Assembly (NCBI GenBank): GCA_017937305.1
Contig: JAGBDV010000002.1
Span: 1 to 64,000 of the forward strand
Direction: 5' to 3'
DNA length: 64,000 bases
Origin: Bacilli bacterium
GTDB lineage: Bacteria > Bacillota_I > Bacilli_A > ML615J-28 > CAG-313
This document shows, in pieces, positions 1 through 9,605 of the stretch. The notes below the pieces were generated by a model that searched no databases, was not told the DNA's origin, and saw only the letters and a list, made by a program, of their open reading frames with translations. Each line of letters begins with the position of its first letter. The first letter of the stretch is position 1. Made by a program: the position numbers and the translations under genes.

Positions 1-42
1 ATATTTTTTAACATCTGAAGCTATTATCGCTTCATAAACTTT

Positions 43-64
43 AAGGGTGAAAGGCCCTTTTTTG
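43..64 (+). terminator. Intrinsic terminator of a gene left of the window
   Basis: A stem AAGGG/CCCTT with a seven-base loop is followed by TTTTTTG on the plus strand. A second small hairpin, TGAAGC/GCTTCA, lies just before it at 16-34. No coding sequence is visible in the first 140 bases, so this probably ends a plus-strand gene upstream of the window. Confidence 0.6.
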
Positions 65-140
65 CGTACTATAAACTTTTAAAATTAGCTAACCATAAAG
101 ATAATTATCTAATTACTTGATTTATTTATAGTAGGCTTTT

Positions 141-2228
141 TTAGTCTAATACTTTAATATGTGGATAGTCTCTTTTAATTTTCTTAATTGATTGATCTTT
201 ATCAAAGATAATTTGAACAAACATATCGTCTAGTGCAACAACTTTACCATATCCGAAATATTTATGGTTAACTTTTGCGCCTACACGCATTTCTCCACCA
301 GCTGATGCTTCTTTTTCTTTTTGAAGTTCTACACTTTCTTTTACATCTTCTGCTGTTAAATATTCACTTAAGAATCTAGAAATTCTATTTCTTACAACTC
401 TACCATAAATTAATCTACTTTGAGCACAGCTTAAGTAAATCTTTGATTTTGCACGTGTAAATGCAACATATGCAACACGACGTTCTTCTTCAATTTCAAC
501 ATCTTCTCTAACACTTGGGAAAATACCTTCTTCAAGTGCAACAACAAATACTATTTCAAATTCTAATCCTTTTACTGAGTGAATTGTTGAAAGTGTAATT
601 GCATCTGCTCTTGCGTCATCTTCAAATGATTGATCAAGCATGATATCATCAATACCAATTCTTACCTTATCTTTTTGTGATAAACCAACATCATTGATAT
701 TTTCATCAATATTATAAAGTACTGATTTAAATTCATTGATATTATCTACTCTATTAGTATTATTTAACATATCTTCTTCTTTAAGAAGTTCTAAATATCC
801 TGTTTTTTCTACTAAATAATCAAAAAATTCTACAAGTGGCATTTCTTCAATTACTTTTGTAAAATCAACAATCATTTCTTTAAATTCTAATAATGCCTTA
901 TTTTTAGAAGAAGGGTTTTCACGATAAATTTCTTCAATTGCTTCAAATAATGAAATATTTTTTTCTTCCATTAATGTCACAACTTTTTGAATTGTTTTAT
1001 CACCAATACCTCTTGGTTGTAAATTAATAATACGTTTAAAGTGACTTATTCTATTTGGATCACATATAAATCTAAAATATGAAATAATATCTTTTACTTC
1101 TTTACGTTTTAAATATGAGAAACCACCATATATATTATATGGCATTCTTTCTTCTAAAAAAGCCATTTCAAAGTTTCTTGATATTGCACTATTACGGTAT
1201 AATACTGCAATATCAGAATATTTATATCCATCATGTCTTACAAGATGTGCTATTTCATTAACAACATATCTTACTTCTGCTTCATAATAATATGCTTCTT
1301 GAACGATTACATCATTAATTGAACCTTCAACATCACTATATAATTGTTTTGGTTCTCTAATTTGATTATTTTTAATTACTGCGTTTGCACCTTTTAAAAT
1401 ACTATTATGAGAACGATAGTTCTTAAGAAGTTTAACGACTTTCGCATTCGGATAATCTTTAGTAAAGTTTAACATATTATCAATAGTAGCACCTCTAAAA
1501 CTATAGATACTTTGATCATCATCACCTACAACAAATAAGTTTTCTAAAGATGATGCTAACATTTTAATAATATTATATTGAACTTTATTCGTGTCTTGGA
1601 ATTCATCAACTAATATATATTGGTAAAGTCTTTGATAATATTCTAATACATCTGGACATTTCTTAAATAATTCTTCTGTTTTAAGTAATAAATCATCAAA
1701 GTCTAGTAAGTTATTTTTCTTTAAATATGCCTCATATTCAGTATAGATTGGCATTACAATACTATTTAATTGACTAATACCATTTTTAAAATCACCGATC
1801 ATTTTAGCAGCAAGTTTAGTAGAGAAAGCTTTTTTATCAACGTCTTGTTGCTTAAAGATATCACTAAGAATCTTTTGAACATCTTCATCATCAATAATTT
1901 CAAAGTTTCTTTCATACTCTAGTCTATCAATGAATCTTCTTAATATTTTTACACATAAAGAGTGAATAGTTGAAATATTTAAATATTTAGCATCTTCATC
2001 AAGAATTGAAATAAGACGTTCTTTCATTTCATTTGTTGCTTTTTTAGTAAATGTAATAGCTAAAATATTATAAGGTTTTATATTACATTCTGCAACCATA
2101 TAGGCAATACGAGCAGTAAGTGTTTTAGTCTTACCAGTACCTGCTCCTGCAAATACCATTACAGGACCATTGATAGTTTCTACTGCTTCTAATTGTTCTT
2201 TATTTAAGATATCTAAAATTGATGCCAT
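141..2228 (-). CDS. pcrA: ATP-dependent DNA helicase PcrA/UvrD
   Basis: Superfamily 1A 3'-5' DNA helicase of nucleotide-excision repair and replication-fork maintenance. The 695-residue protein has a Walker A GAGTGKT at residues 28-34, a Walker B VDEFQDTN near 210, motif III GDDDQSIYSFRG just after, and the late motifs including the VAFTRAKS motif VI near 590. A C-terminal tail of about 60 residues with a Tudor-like KVNHKYFGYGKV core matches the PcrA RNA-polymerase-binding domain. It is slightly shorter than B. subtilis PcrA (about 740). It is the last gene of the groES operon, starting three bases after the glnS stop with no clear Shine-Dalgarno, so it probably depends on translational coupling. 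In Firmicutes pcrA often sits with ligA; ligA is absent here. Confidence 0.95.
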   Translation of the reverse strand: MASILDILNKEQLEAVETINGPVMVFAGAGTGKTKTLTARIAYMVAECNIKPYNILAITFTKKATNEMKERLISILDEDAKYLNISTIHSLCVKILRRFIDRLEYERNFEIIDDEDVQKILSDIFKQQDVDKKAFSTKLAAKMIGDFKNGISQLNSIVMPIYTEYEAYLKKNNLLDFDDLLLKTEELFKKCPDVLEYYQRLYQYILVDEFQDTNKVQYNIIKMLASSLENLFVVGDDDQSIYSFRGATIDNMLNFTKDYPNAKVVKLLKNYRSHNSILKGANAVIKNNQIREPKQLYSDVEGSINDVIVQEAYYYEAEVRYVVNEIAHLVRHDGYKYSDIAVLYRNSAISRNFEMAFLEERMPYNIYGGFSYLKRKEVKDIISYFRFICDPNRISHFKRIINLQPRGIGDKTIQKVVTLMEEKNISLFEAIEEIYRENPSSKNKALLEFKEMIVDFTKVIEEMPLVEFFDYLVEKTGYLELLKEEDMLNNTNRVDNINEFKSVLYNIDENINDVGLSQKDKVRIGIDDIMLDQSFEDDARADAITLSTIHSVKGLEFEIVFVVALEEGIFPSVREDVEIEEERRVAYVAFTRAKSKIYLSCAQSRLIYGRVVRNRISRFLSEYLTAEDVKESVELQKEKEASAGGEMRVGAKVNHKYFGYGKVVALDDMFVQIIFDKDQSIKKIKRDYPHIKVLD

Positions 2229-2231
2229 ATT

Positions 2232-3875
2232 TTACACATTAAATGATGATTTTAAACCAACAATACGGTTAAAAATTAAATCATTTCCTTTCGATTCTTT
2301 ATCTACAGTATAATATCCATTACGAATAAATTGGAACTTATCTTCAGGTAAAACATCTTTTAAGTAATTTTCAACAAAACCGCATTTAACAATCCATGAA
2401 TCTGGATTAATTTGTTCTTTAAAGTTTTCAGTTGATACTTTTTCTTCTTTCATTAAGAAATCATATAAATTAAATTTTGCAGGTACAGCTGTAGTAGCTT
2501 CTACATAGTGAATTGTACCATTTGGTTTTCTTTCATTAAATCCTGATCCTGATTTAGTAGCTGGATCATATGTACAATGGATTTCAATAATTTCGCCATT
2601 TTCATCTTTAATAACTTCTTCACATTTAATAAAATATGCATGCATTAGACGAACTTCAATTCCTTTTGATAAACGTTTCCATTTCTTGTTTGGTTTTTCT
2701 TCAAGGAAATCTTCTCTTTCAATATATAAGTATTTTCCAAATGCCATTTTATGTGAACCAAGTTCTTCATTTTCAGTATTATTTACTGCATCAACATATT
2801 CTAATTTATCTTCAGGGTAGTTAGTAATTACTACTTTTAATGGATCAATAATGGCCATTGGTCTAATTGTCTTAAGTTTTAAATCTTCTCTTAAGAAATA
2901 TTCAAGCATACCATAATCTACAGTTGAATTTATTTTTGAAAGACCTGTTGCCATAATAAATTCTTTAATAGCATTAGGTGTAAAACCTCTTCTTCTTAAG
3001 CCTACTAGAGTTGGCATTCTTGGATCATCATACCCTGTTACGATATTATCATCAACTAGTTGTTTTAAATATCTTTTACTCATTAGAGTATGAGTAATAT
3101 TTAATCTTCCCCATTCAATTTGGCGAGGTTTTGCAGCAACATCACAGTTATTAATTACCCAGTCATATAAAGGACGATGGTCTTCAAATTCAATACTACA
3201 AAGTGAATGTGTAATACCTTCAATAGCGTCTTGTAATGGATGTGCAAAGTCATACATTGGATAAATACACCATTTATTTCCAGTTTGATGATGTTCTACA
3301 TGCATAATACGATAGATAACAGGATCTCTCATATTCATATTAGGGCTTGCCATATCAATTTTTGCACGAAGTGTTTTTTCACCATCTTTATATTTGCCTT
3401 CACGCATTTCTGCAAATAGTTTTAAATTTTCTTCTACACTTCTATTTCGATATGGAGAGTTCTTTCCTGGTGTAACTACATCTCCACGATAAGCTGCCAT
3501 TTCTTCATGAGTTAAATCACAAACAAAAGCTAAACCTTTTTTAATTAATAAAACTGCTTTTTCATATGTTTCTTCAAAATAACTAGAACCATAATTTACA
3601 GTTTTAGGAGTGTACCCTAACCATTTAATATCATTAATAATAGCTTCAACATATTCTGTTCCTTCTTTTGAAGGATTAGTATCATCTAAACGAAGATTAG
3701 TTGCACCACCAAAATATTCTGATAATTCAAAGTTATTAATAATAGCACGTGCATGACCAATATGTAAATATGCATTAGGTTCTGGTGGAAATCTCGTTAG
3801 AATATGGTCTACAACACCATTTTCTAATTCATTCTTCATAATTGTTTTAATGAAGTTTGAATTTTCGTTCATCAT
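2232..3875 (-). CDS. glnS: Glutaminyl-tRNA synthetase
   Basis: Class I aminoacyl-tRNA synthetase that charges tRNA-Gln directly in the cytoplasm. The 547-residue length fits GlnRS. The class I HIGH motif is at residues 38-41 within a [14 protein letters not shown] block that is diagnostic for GlnRS/GluRS, and the KMSKS counterpart is MSKRYL near residue 265. The C-terminal half holds the anticodon-binding beta barrels. Most Firmicutes make Gln-tRNA through GatCAB, so a stand-alone GlnRS is a lineage marker (family knowledge; many GlnRS genes are thought to be transferred). A Shine-Dalgarno (ATAGGAGA) sits inside the end of the upstream B3/B4 gene, leaving almost no intergenic space. Confidence 0.95.
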   Translation of the reverse strand: MMNENSNFIKTIMKNELENGVVDHILTRFPPEPNAYLHIGHARAIINNFELSEYFGGATNLRLDDTNPSKEGTEYVEAIINDIKWLGYTPKTVNYGSSYFEETYEKAVLLIKKGLAFVCDLTHEEMAAYRGDVVTPGKNSPYRNRSVEENLKLFAEMREGKYKDGEKTLRAKIDMASPNMNMRDPVIYRIMHVEHHQTGNKWCIYPMYDFAHPLQDAIEGITHSLCSIEFEDHRPLYDWVINNCDVAAKPRQIEWGRLNITHTLMSKRYLKQLVDDNIVTGYDDPRMPTLVGLRRRGFTPNAIKEFIMATGLSKINSTVDYGMLEYFLREDLKLKTIRPMAIIDPLKVVITNYPEDKLEYVDAVNNTENEELGSHKMAFGKYLYIEREDFLEEKPNKKWKRLSKGIEVRLMHAYFIKCEEVIKDENGEIIEIHCTYDPATKSGSGFNERKPNGTIHYVEATTAVPAKFNLYDFLMKEEKVSTENFKEQINPDSWIVKCGFVENYLKDVLPEDKFQFIRNGYYTVDKESKGNDLIFNRIVGLKSSFNV

Positions 3876-3876
3876 A

Positions 3877-4545
3877 TTAATTATCTCCTATTTTTCTAAT
3901 ATTTTTAATTTTTGTAAATGTTTGATAAAGTGAAATTAGTTTTTGTTCATCAACATCTTTTTCAATTTCATCAAAACATATAATCATTACTAGAATACTT
4001 TTAGTACTACTTGTTACACATGTCCTTAAAGTATCACTAGTAGGACAGCCAAATGGTCCAATTTCATCAGTATAAACAGGAATATTAGTAACGTTTATTA
4101 AACCTCTATTTATTCCTTCATATATATCTTCTTTAGTACCAAGTCTAATAACTACATCATTAACTAATCTTTCTTTATCAACTACACAAACACTACGAAG
4201 AGTTTCTATTGATAAGATATTGCCAAGATCAATAACATCACCTAAACGGTATAAGCTATTTCCTTTTATAACTCTTCTAAGTAATGCTTCACATGCAGGA
4301 CGAGTATGAGATGGGTCTTTACCCATTTTTTTATATCCATCACGTGTTTGTTTTAGTTTAGGTATTTTTGTTATTTCATCATAATTATACTTACTAGAAA
4401 CTAAAGTATATAATTTTTCTAAATATTCATCTACTTCTTTAGATTTGTTCATTGCATCAAAATCAGATTCAAAATCTATTTCATATGCAATAACACTAAA
4501 GTTAGGTAGTAGTTTTTTTAAATCATTACTAATTCTGCAGTTCAT
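3877..4545 (-). CDS. B3/B4 domain protein (PheT-like, free-standing)
   Basis: About 222 residues matching the B3/B4 tRNA-binding/editing-like domain found in the phenylalanyl-tRNA synthetase beta chain, here as a free-standing protein. Recognisable blocks are the [20 protein letters not shown] stretch near residue 70, the [15 protein letters not shown] block near 95, and [11 protein letters not shown] near 165. Free-standing members are thought to bind or edit mischarged tRNA, but the substrate is unknown. It lies directly before glnS, which fits a translation-quality role (inference). The reading frame opens with a TTG six bases upstream of the ATG used here; neither has a good ribosome site. 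The frame overlaps the end of the coiled-coil gene, suggesting coupled translation. Confidence 0.75.
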   Translation of the reverse strand: MNCRISNDLKKLLPNFSVIAYEIDFESDFDAMNKSKEVDEYLEKLYTLVSSKYNYDEITKIPKLKQTRDGYKKMGKDPSHTRPACEALLRRVIKGNSLYRLGDVIDLGNILSIETLRSVCVVDKERLVNDVVIRLGTKEDIYEGINRGLINVTNIPVYTDEIGPFGCPTSDTLRTCVTSSTKSILVMIICFDEIEKDVDEQKLISLYQTFTKIKNIRKIGDN

Positions 4546-6088
4546 TTTCAAGTGTATTTATTCTTTCTTTAACAGCATTATAGTTTTCTAATGCAATTTC
4601 AAGATTCTTAATTTCTTCTTTTACACTACTGATTTTTACTTTTAAATCACGTAAACTATTATAAAGTGTTGATAGTCTTGCTTCAACAAACTCTTTTTCT
4701 CTTAATACAGAAACTAATTTAATATTGTTATGATCTTTTTCAAAGTTTCTAATTTCATCTTTTACTTCACGAAGTTTAACACTTAAAGAATTTTTAAGCG
4801 TATTAAGTTCAGATATTTGTTGAGAAAGTTCAGCAATTTCTACACCATGAATTCCTGCAAGTAGTTTTTCACCATGTTCTTTTTTAACATAATCTAACTT
4901 ATCACTAATTATTTGATACTGAGCTTCAGTTTCTCTTTCTGAAGAAATAAGTTCTTTATATTGTTTATATGCTATTGTATAATAAGCATTTTCGTTTATT
5001 GCAAGAGTTGCACTATCTAAAAACTCTACTAATTCATCATAACATCTAGATGCTTCAACATAAGTGTTATAATATTTATTTTCTTTTTCTTTTAAATAAT
5101 CATAACGATTCTTATATTCATCAAGCTGTTCTTTTTCTTTTAGCAATCCATTTAATTCCATCTGTTTGATAGTTTTTAAGTTCTTTAGTGTATCTTGAGA
5201 TTTTAAACTATTAGTTCTATCTTTTACTAAAGCTTCAACAACATTAGAAATTTCAGCACTACTAACTTCTTTTAAACGATGATAATTAACTGTATCTAAG
5301 ATATATTTAGTATCTCTTTCTTTAATAACTTCAAATGTTTCAATTAACTCAGCTTTTAAAGTTTCTCTTTGTTTGATTTCATCTAAAATATTTTCTTGCA
5401 TATAACCAATTTCTTCATTAGTTCTACTTTCAATTTTAGATAAGATTGCTTTAGTATTTTCTTCAATTAAAGCATTTTCTTTATTAATTGCTTCTTCAGT
5501 ATCGAATACTACTTTTTCTAACGCATCACTTTGGAAACTAAGAGCACGACATTCTAAGATTAATAAATATAACTGATCAGATAATTGTTGCATTACAAAT
5601 TCAACATTAGTCATAACTAAACTTAAATCATCAGTGTTTTCTAAAGATCTAAGAATTGTTTTATAATAACCTAAAGTAGCATTCTTTAATACATCTTGTT
5701 TACTTAAATGTTGGCTCTTAACAGCCATGAACTTAGCTTTTAATTCATTAAGTTTTGTTTCATTAGCACGTTTTACAAGTTCTAACTTTTGAATTTCATC
5801 TTTATATTGAGCATTCATTGCAGCAATATCTTGAACTTCTTTTACTTCTAATTCTAAATTAGTATATTCATTCTTTAAATTTTCAATATCTTTATCAATT
5901 TGACGAACGCGATAATTTAAAATTTCAGTATATTCTTCTAGATATTTTTTTACAAAATATTGTTCAATAGTTAAAGTTGAACCTTGAGTTAATTTAAATG
6001 CTTCTAGTTCTACTTTTAAGTTACTATTTTCTTTTTTTAATTCTTCTATTTCTTTCAAGATAATATCTTGTGGACTATTATTCATCAT
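4529..6088 (-). CDS. Long coiled-coil protein of unknown function
   Basis: 519 residues, almost entirely heptad-rich, charged alpha-helical coiled coil (Glu, Lys, Leu, Asn), with no Walker motifs, signal peptide or membrane segment, so it is probably cytoplasmic. The N-terminal 30 residues already look helical. It resembles SMC or cingulin arms only in composition, and I do not assign a family. Its ATG overlaps the groEL stop (ATGA), so it is translated directly behind the chaperonin, and its 3' end overlaps the B3/B4 gene. Placement inside a groESL operon is unusual. It might be a structural or adaptor protein that needs the chaperonin, but that is only a guess from context. Confidence 0.7.
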   Translation of the reverse strand: MMNNSPQDIILKEIEELKKENSNLKVELEAFKLTQGSTLTIEQYFVKKYLEEYTEILNYRVRQIDKDIENLKNEYTNLELEVKEVQDIAAMNAQYKDEIQKLELVKRANETKLNELKAKFMAVKSQHLSKQDVLKNATLGYYKTILRSLENTDDLSLVMTNVEFVMQQLSDQLYLLILECRALSFQSDALEKVVFDTEEAINKENALIEENTKAILSKIESRTNEEIGYMQENILDEIKQRETLKAELIETFEVIKERDTKYILDTVNYHRLKEVSSAEISNVVEALVKDRTNSLKSQDTLKNLKTIKQMELNGLLKEKEQLDEYKNRYDYLKEKENKYYNTYVEASRCYDELVEFLDSATLAINENAYYTIAYKQYKELISSERETEAQYQIISDKLDYVKKEHGEKLLAGIHGVEIAELSQQISELNTLKNSLSVKLREVKDEIRNFEKDHNNIKLVSVLREKEFVEARLSTLYNSLRDLKVKISSVKEEIKNLEIALENYNAVKERINTLENELQN

Positions 6089-7668
6089 ATTAAATTATCC
6101 TCATTTACTACTTGTTTTTCTTTTTTTGATATTATTGCACATTCTGTTGTTAGTACAATACCTGCAATACTTAATGCATTAGTAACTGCTGATATTGCAA
6201 CACTAGCAGGATCGATAATACCATATTCTCTTAAATCAACGATTTGTTTTGATTTAGCATCAAACCAATGATTATTATCTACTTTACTTATTATATCATC
6301 TTTATTAACACCAGCATTTTCAAGAATTTGATTAAATGGTGCAATAAAAGATTTAATAATAATATCTCTTGCAGAAATATATTCATTATATGATTTTAAT
6401 TCTTCACTAATTTCATATAATACTTTTCCGCCACCTTCAATAGTACCTGATACAAATGCAGCTTTAGTTGCACAAAGAGCATCTTCAATTCGAAGTTTCT
6501 TATCTTGAAGTTCTACTTCTGTTGCAGCACCTACTTTAATTAGTGCAACACCACCTAATATTTTTGCGATACGTTCACGGTATTTTTCTTTTTCATAAGT
6601 AATTGTTTCATTATCAAGAAGTGTTTTTAATCCTTCTGCATAAGAGACAACAACATCAGTATCTTGAGCCCCATCAATAATAACAGTTTTATTTTGATTA
6701 ATTATTGCCTTAGCACATTTACCTAACCCATCAACTCCTAAAGTAGTTAAGTCATCTCCTTTAGTTGTTGATACAAAAGTTGCACCAGTAATACATGCAA
6801 TATCTTTTAAAAGTTGAATTTTACGATCACCAAAGCTTGGAGCCTTTGTTACTACAACATTGAATACTCCACGAAGTTTATTCATAACAATTGCTGATAA
6901 TACTTCTTGTTCAATATCATCACAAATAATTAAAAGTGGATTACCAGTCTTCATAGCATTTTCAAGATAAGGCATAATTTCTTTCATTGAAGTAAGTTTT
7001 TTATCAGTTACTAAAACATCTGGTGAAACTAGTTCTGCAATTTGTTTTTCTTCATTATTTGCCATATAACTAGATGCAAAACCTCTATCATATGAATAAC
7101 CCTTTACAACATCTAGACATGTTTCTAAACCACGAGATTCTTCAACACTTACTTCTCCATCAGGACCTACTTCTTCATAAGCTTCAGCTATTAATTTTCC
7201 AATATACATACTTCCACTAGATAGTGTAGCTACTTTTGCAATATCATCTAAAGACTTAATAGCTTCACTTCTTTGTTTAATTTTTTCTAAAATAATCGGT
7301 AAATAATAGTCAAATCCTTCTTTAATATCTACAGGATTAACTCCCTTATCTAATTCTTCTAAACCATTTAAAATACAACTACTAGATAAAATAACAGCAG
7401 TAGTTGTGCCATCTCCTGCAAGATCATTAGTTTTAGAAGCAGCTTCTATAATTAATGATGCTCCAAGGTTTTGATATTGATTTTCTAGAACAACGTTTTT
7501 CGCAATAGTAACACCATCATTAATAATTAAAGGTGTACCAAATTCTTGTTCAATTATTACATTTCTACCACGAGGACCAAGTGTTACTTTAACAGCATCA
7601 GCTAAAGTTTTAATTCCTTTTGCAATCTCAATTCTTGCATTATTTCCAAATTTTAAATCATTAGCCAT
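6085..7668 (-). CDS. groEL: Chaperonin GroEL (Hsp60)
   Basis: Group I chaperonin large subunit, which refolds proteins in the cytosol as a 14-mer with GroES. The equatorial ATP site is intact: TLGPRGRNV near residue 30, GDGTTTA at 85-91, and the catalytic Asp in RIEDALCATKA near residue 395. The apical region retains the KAPSFGDR block. At 527 residues it lacks the flexible Gly-Gly-Met tail of most bacterial GroELs and ends in a charged VNEDNLI. Some usually invariant positions are changed, for example GTIEGGG where GVVAGGG is typical. It follows groES by one base and is overlapped by a coiled-coil gene. No CIRCE element is seen in the operon promoter, so HrcA control is not supported. Confidence 0.95.
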   Translation of the reverse strand: MANDLKFGNNARIEIAKGIKTLADAVKVTLGPRGRNVIIEQEFGTPLIINDGVTIAKNVVLENQYQNLGASLIIEAASKTNDLAGDGTTTAVILSSSCILNGLEELDKGVNPVDIKEGFDYYLPIILEKIKQRSEAIKSLDDIAKVATLSSGSMYIGKLIAEAYEEVGPDGEVSVEESRGLETCLDVVKGYSYDRGFASSYMANNEEKQIAELVSPDVLVTDKKLTSMKEIMPYLENAMKTGNPLLIICDDIEQEVLSAIVMNKLRGVFNVVVTKAPSFGDRKIQLLKDIACITGATFVSTTKGDDLTTLGVDGLGKCAKAIINQNKTVIIDGAQDTDVVVSYAEGLKTLLDNETITYEKEKYRERIAKILGGVALIKVGAATEVELQDKKLRIEDALCATKAAFVSGTIEGGGKVLYEISEELKSYNEYISARDIIIKSFIAPFNQILENAGVNKDDIISKVDNNHWFDAKSKQIVDLREYGIIDPASVAISAVTNALSIAGIVLTTECAIISKKEKQVVNEDNLI

Positions 7669-7669
7669 A

Positions 7670-7909
7670 TTATTCCTCCACTACCGCAAGAATACACTTT
7701 TCTTCACAAAGATAATATTCTTCACTTTCATACTCTACTTTAATTAAACCTTCTTTTACAAATACAGTTTTATTAACAAAGTCTAATTCTACATTTTCTC
7801 CCTGGAAAATGCACACATAAAAGTCATTATGTTCTTTAGGCATAATGATAATAGAATTTTCCTTATTTTTACACTTTAATAATAGATTTTTATTAACTGG
7901 CTTAATCAT
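7670..7909 (-). CDS. groES: Short, divergent GroES (Hsp10) co-chaperonin
   Basis: 79 residues, against about 95 for normal GroES. The start (MIKPVNKNLLLK) matches the MIRPLHDRVLVK strand and the end (EYYLCEEKCILAVVEE) matches the EYLILxESDILAIVE strand, so the barrel termini are conserved. The mobile loop is abbreviated: the Gly-Gly before the hydrophobic tripeptide is gone, although SIIIMPKE resembles the GIVLPDS segment that docks into GroEL. The roof hairpin region is also shortened. It is the first gene of the operon and immediately precedes groEL, which supports the identity. Shine-Dalgarno AGGAGG lies nine bases before the ATG. Confidence 0.8.
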   Translation of the reverse strand: MIKPVNKNLLLKCKNKENSIIIMPKEHNDFYVCIFQGENVELDFVNKTVFVKEGLIKVEYESEEYYLCEEKCILAVVEE

Positions 7910-7933
7910 GCGATAGTCCTCCTATTTTATTCC

Positions 7934-7962
7934 ATTATATCACAAAGTAACTTTAATTTCAA
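7934..7962 (-). promoter_or_regulatory. groES operon sigma-A promoter
   Basis: On the minus strand: TTGAAA, a 17-base spacer, then TATAAT, 25 bases before the groES start. There is no TTAGCACTC-N9-GAGTGCTAA inverted repeat (CIRCE) around it, nor a CtsR heptad repeat, so the usual heat-shock repressors of Firmicutes groE are not visible. Confidence 0.75.
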
Positions 7963-7999
7963 GATTATTGTGATGTAAGTTTTTTTACCATTTTTTTAA

Positions 8000-8031
8000 C
8001 AAAAATAAGGTAACACTAAATATGTTACCTT
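8000..8031 (-). terminator. Terminator after the AbiE-type operon
   Basis: Nine-base stem AAGGTAACA/TGTTACCTT with a seven-base loop, followed on the minus strand by ATTTTTG. It lies between the toxin stop codon and the groES promoter and separates the accessory block from the groE operon. Confidence 0.8.
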
Positions 8032-8043
8032 TACTAAATCATT

Positions 8044-8946
8044 TTATATTAAAAACTCATTGCATATTTTTTCTAAAACTAATATTGCTTCTGAGTATGT
8101 AATATTATCATATATTATTTCACTTGTTACTTCCTTATAATCTTTTTCAAAAATATTAAGTGCGACAATTTCCTTTAATTTTTTTCCAACATCAAAACCA
8201 TCTTGAGCGCTTATGCATCTTTTATTTAATTTTCTTTCTTCTTTTACTTTATTAAATAAATCTTTTAATGTTTCATCTATATTTATTAATGGATAAATCT
8301 TGTATAAATCATAAATATGTCTAGAACTTCTAGTTAAGTCTTGTTTTAATGAACTATCACATAATGCAAATATTTTATCTATAAAAGTTCTTTCTAACGA
8401 TTGTACTTTGATTTTAAATGGTTCTACATCAAATTTTTCAATTAGATCTCTACGATCAATTTCCTCTAAATATTCATATATAAAACACTTAGTTTCTTTT
8501 TCCAATATTGGGTAAGTTTTAGATATATAGGTTGTTTCAACCAATATTTTTTGGAGAATAACTTTATTGATATATTCTGGATTATAAGAAATTTCGTATC
8601 TATTAAAATCTCGTCTGCTACGAATATTATCTATATTTAAAATTTGTAGATTTAATTTTTCACAAGAATCGACAATCGTTTTTTTTAAACCCCTTTTATA
8701 TTTTGGAGTTAAATAATTTACTTCTATTGATAAATCAATATCTTCAGAAAACCTATTAATAATTCCATAACATTTTGATAATGATGTTCCTCCCTTGAAT
8801 ACAACATGAGGAAAAGTTAGATTAATTTCTTTTAACAGTACAAATACAAAATAATCTTTTTCAACATAAGTTTCATTTATTTTATAATAATCACTTGTAT
8901 TTTTTATTAAATCATAAAATTCTCTTTTTAAATTATGTAAATTCAT
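8044..8946 (-). CDS. AbiEii-family nucleotidyltransferase (toxin)
   Basis: DNA polymerase beta-like nucleotidyltransferase of the AbiEii/AbiGii toxin family. About 300 residues, with the nucleotide-binding KGGTSLSK at 51-58 and the metal-binding SEDIDLS at 67-73, the two defining motifs. Further conserved features are VQSLERTFIDKIFAL and RHIYDLYKI in the second half. Characterised members modify nucleic acids, commonly by adding nucleotides to tRNA 3' ends, and stop growth during phage infection (family knowledge; this member's substrate is unknown). The frame is open from a GTG 12 bases upstream, but GAGG before the ATG at 8946 supports this start. It overlaps the upstream antitoxin by 14 bases. 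Confidence 0.85.
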   Translation of the reverse strand: MNLHNLKREFYDLIKNTSDYYKINETYVEKDYFVFVLLKEINLTFPHVVFKGGTSLSKCYGIINRFSEDIDLSIEVNYLTPKYKRGLKKTIVDSCEKLNLQILNIDNIRSRRDFNRYEISYNPEYINKVILQKILVETTYISKTYPILEKETKCFIYEYLEEIDRRDLIEKFDVEPFKIKVQSLERTFIDKIFALCDSSLKQDLTRSSRHIYDLYKIYPLINIDETLKDLFNKVKEERKLNKRCISAQDGFDVGKKLKEIVALNIFEKDYKEVTSEIIYDNITYSEAILVLEKICNEFLI

Positions 8947-9559
8947 AAAATACCTCACTTACTATTAAATTTTTTGTTGTCTTAGCAGGAAAAGAATTTA
9001 ATAGTTTAGTGACCTGTATTTTACTGATTTTATTTTCTGATATATATTTTTTGACTTCTTTTTGACACTTAGAATTTTTTAAATAATCAGTAATGCTTAT
9101 TCGTGTAAAAAATTCTAAAATCGTATATGCCTTATAATTATCATTGGTAATATGTATTCTAGATTTTTTTAATAAAATATCTCTACCTCTAATATTAATT
9201 AAACGTGATTTTCTCGATTCCTTATTTGTTATTACTTCAATTAGTGCTGGTATCTGTGTACTTAAGGAAAAATTTACCTCCATTACTTTAAGTCCAAAAA
9301 TTCCAAATCTTTCATTATTATTGTATATATATTTCTTTTCAATTACATCATCTAATGACAGAATCGAATCACCAACAATTGTCTGTCTAACCAAATAATA
9401 AATCCCTTGATCATATCTTTTTAAAACACTAAGTTTTAAAGCTTCATTAATTAACTCAAAAACTTTAGATTTTGAATAATCATTCATAATATTATATATT
9501 TCATTAATAAAAATAGGCTCATCATAATTAAATTTTTCTTTTAAGCGTTCTATTAACAT
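8933..9559 (-). CDS. AbiEi-like antitoxin / transcriptional regulator
   Basis: 208 residues directly upstream of and overlapping the AbiEii-type gene, the standard antitoxin-toxin order of AbiE type IV systems. The N-terminal 60 residues form a winged-helix-like region (YSKSKVFELINEALKLSVLKRYDQGIYY), consistent with DNA binding and autoregulation. The rest resembles the AbiEi C-terminal antitoxin region only loosely. In known systems the antitoxin does not bind the toxin but counteracts it and represses the operon (family knowledge). A good Shine-Dalgarno, AAGGAGG, precedes the ATG and a consensus promoter lies 47 bases upstream. No function outside this pair is implied by context. Confidence 0.7.
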   Translation of the reverse strand: MLIERLKEKFNYDEPIFINEIYNIMNDYSKSKVFELINEALKLSVLKRYDQGIYYLVRQTIVGDSILSLDDVIEKKYIYNNNERFGIFGLKVMEVNFSLSTQIPALIEVITNKESRKSRLINIRGRDILLKKSRIHITNDNYKAYTILEFFTRISITDYLKNSKCQKEVKKYISENKISKIQVTKLLNSFPAKTTKNLIVSEVFYEFT

Positions 9560-9605
9560 TCTCTTTCCTCCTTGTGGATTAATTTGAACTTTTTTAGTTA
9601 CTTAT

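Noticed and set aside
7900-8000. CIRCE or CtsR operator at the groES promoter
   Set aside because: No TTAGCACTC/GAGTGCTAA pair or GGTCAAA repeat is present.
9144-9398. Plus-strand 84-codon frame inside the antitoxin gene
   Set aside because: Antisense shadow of the antitoxin; no homologous features or ribosome site.
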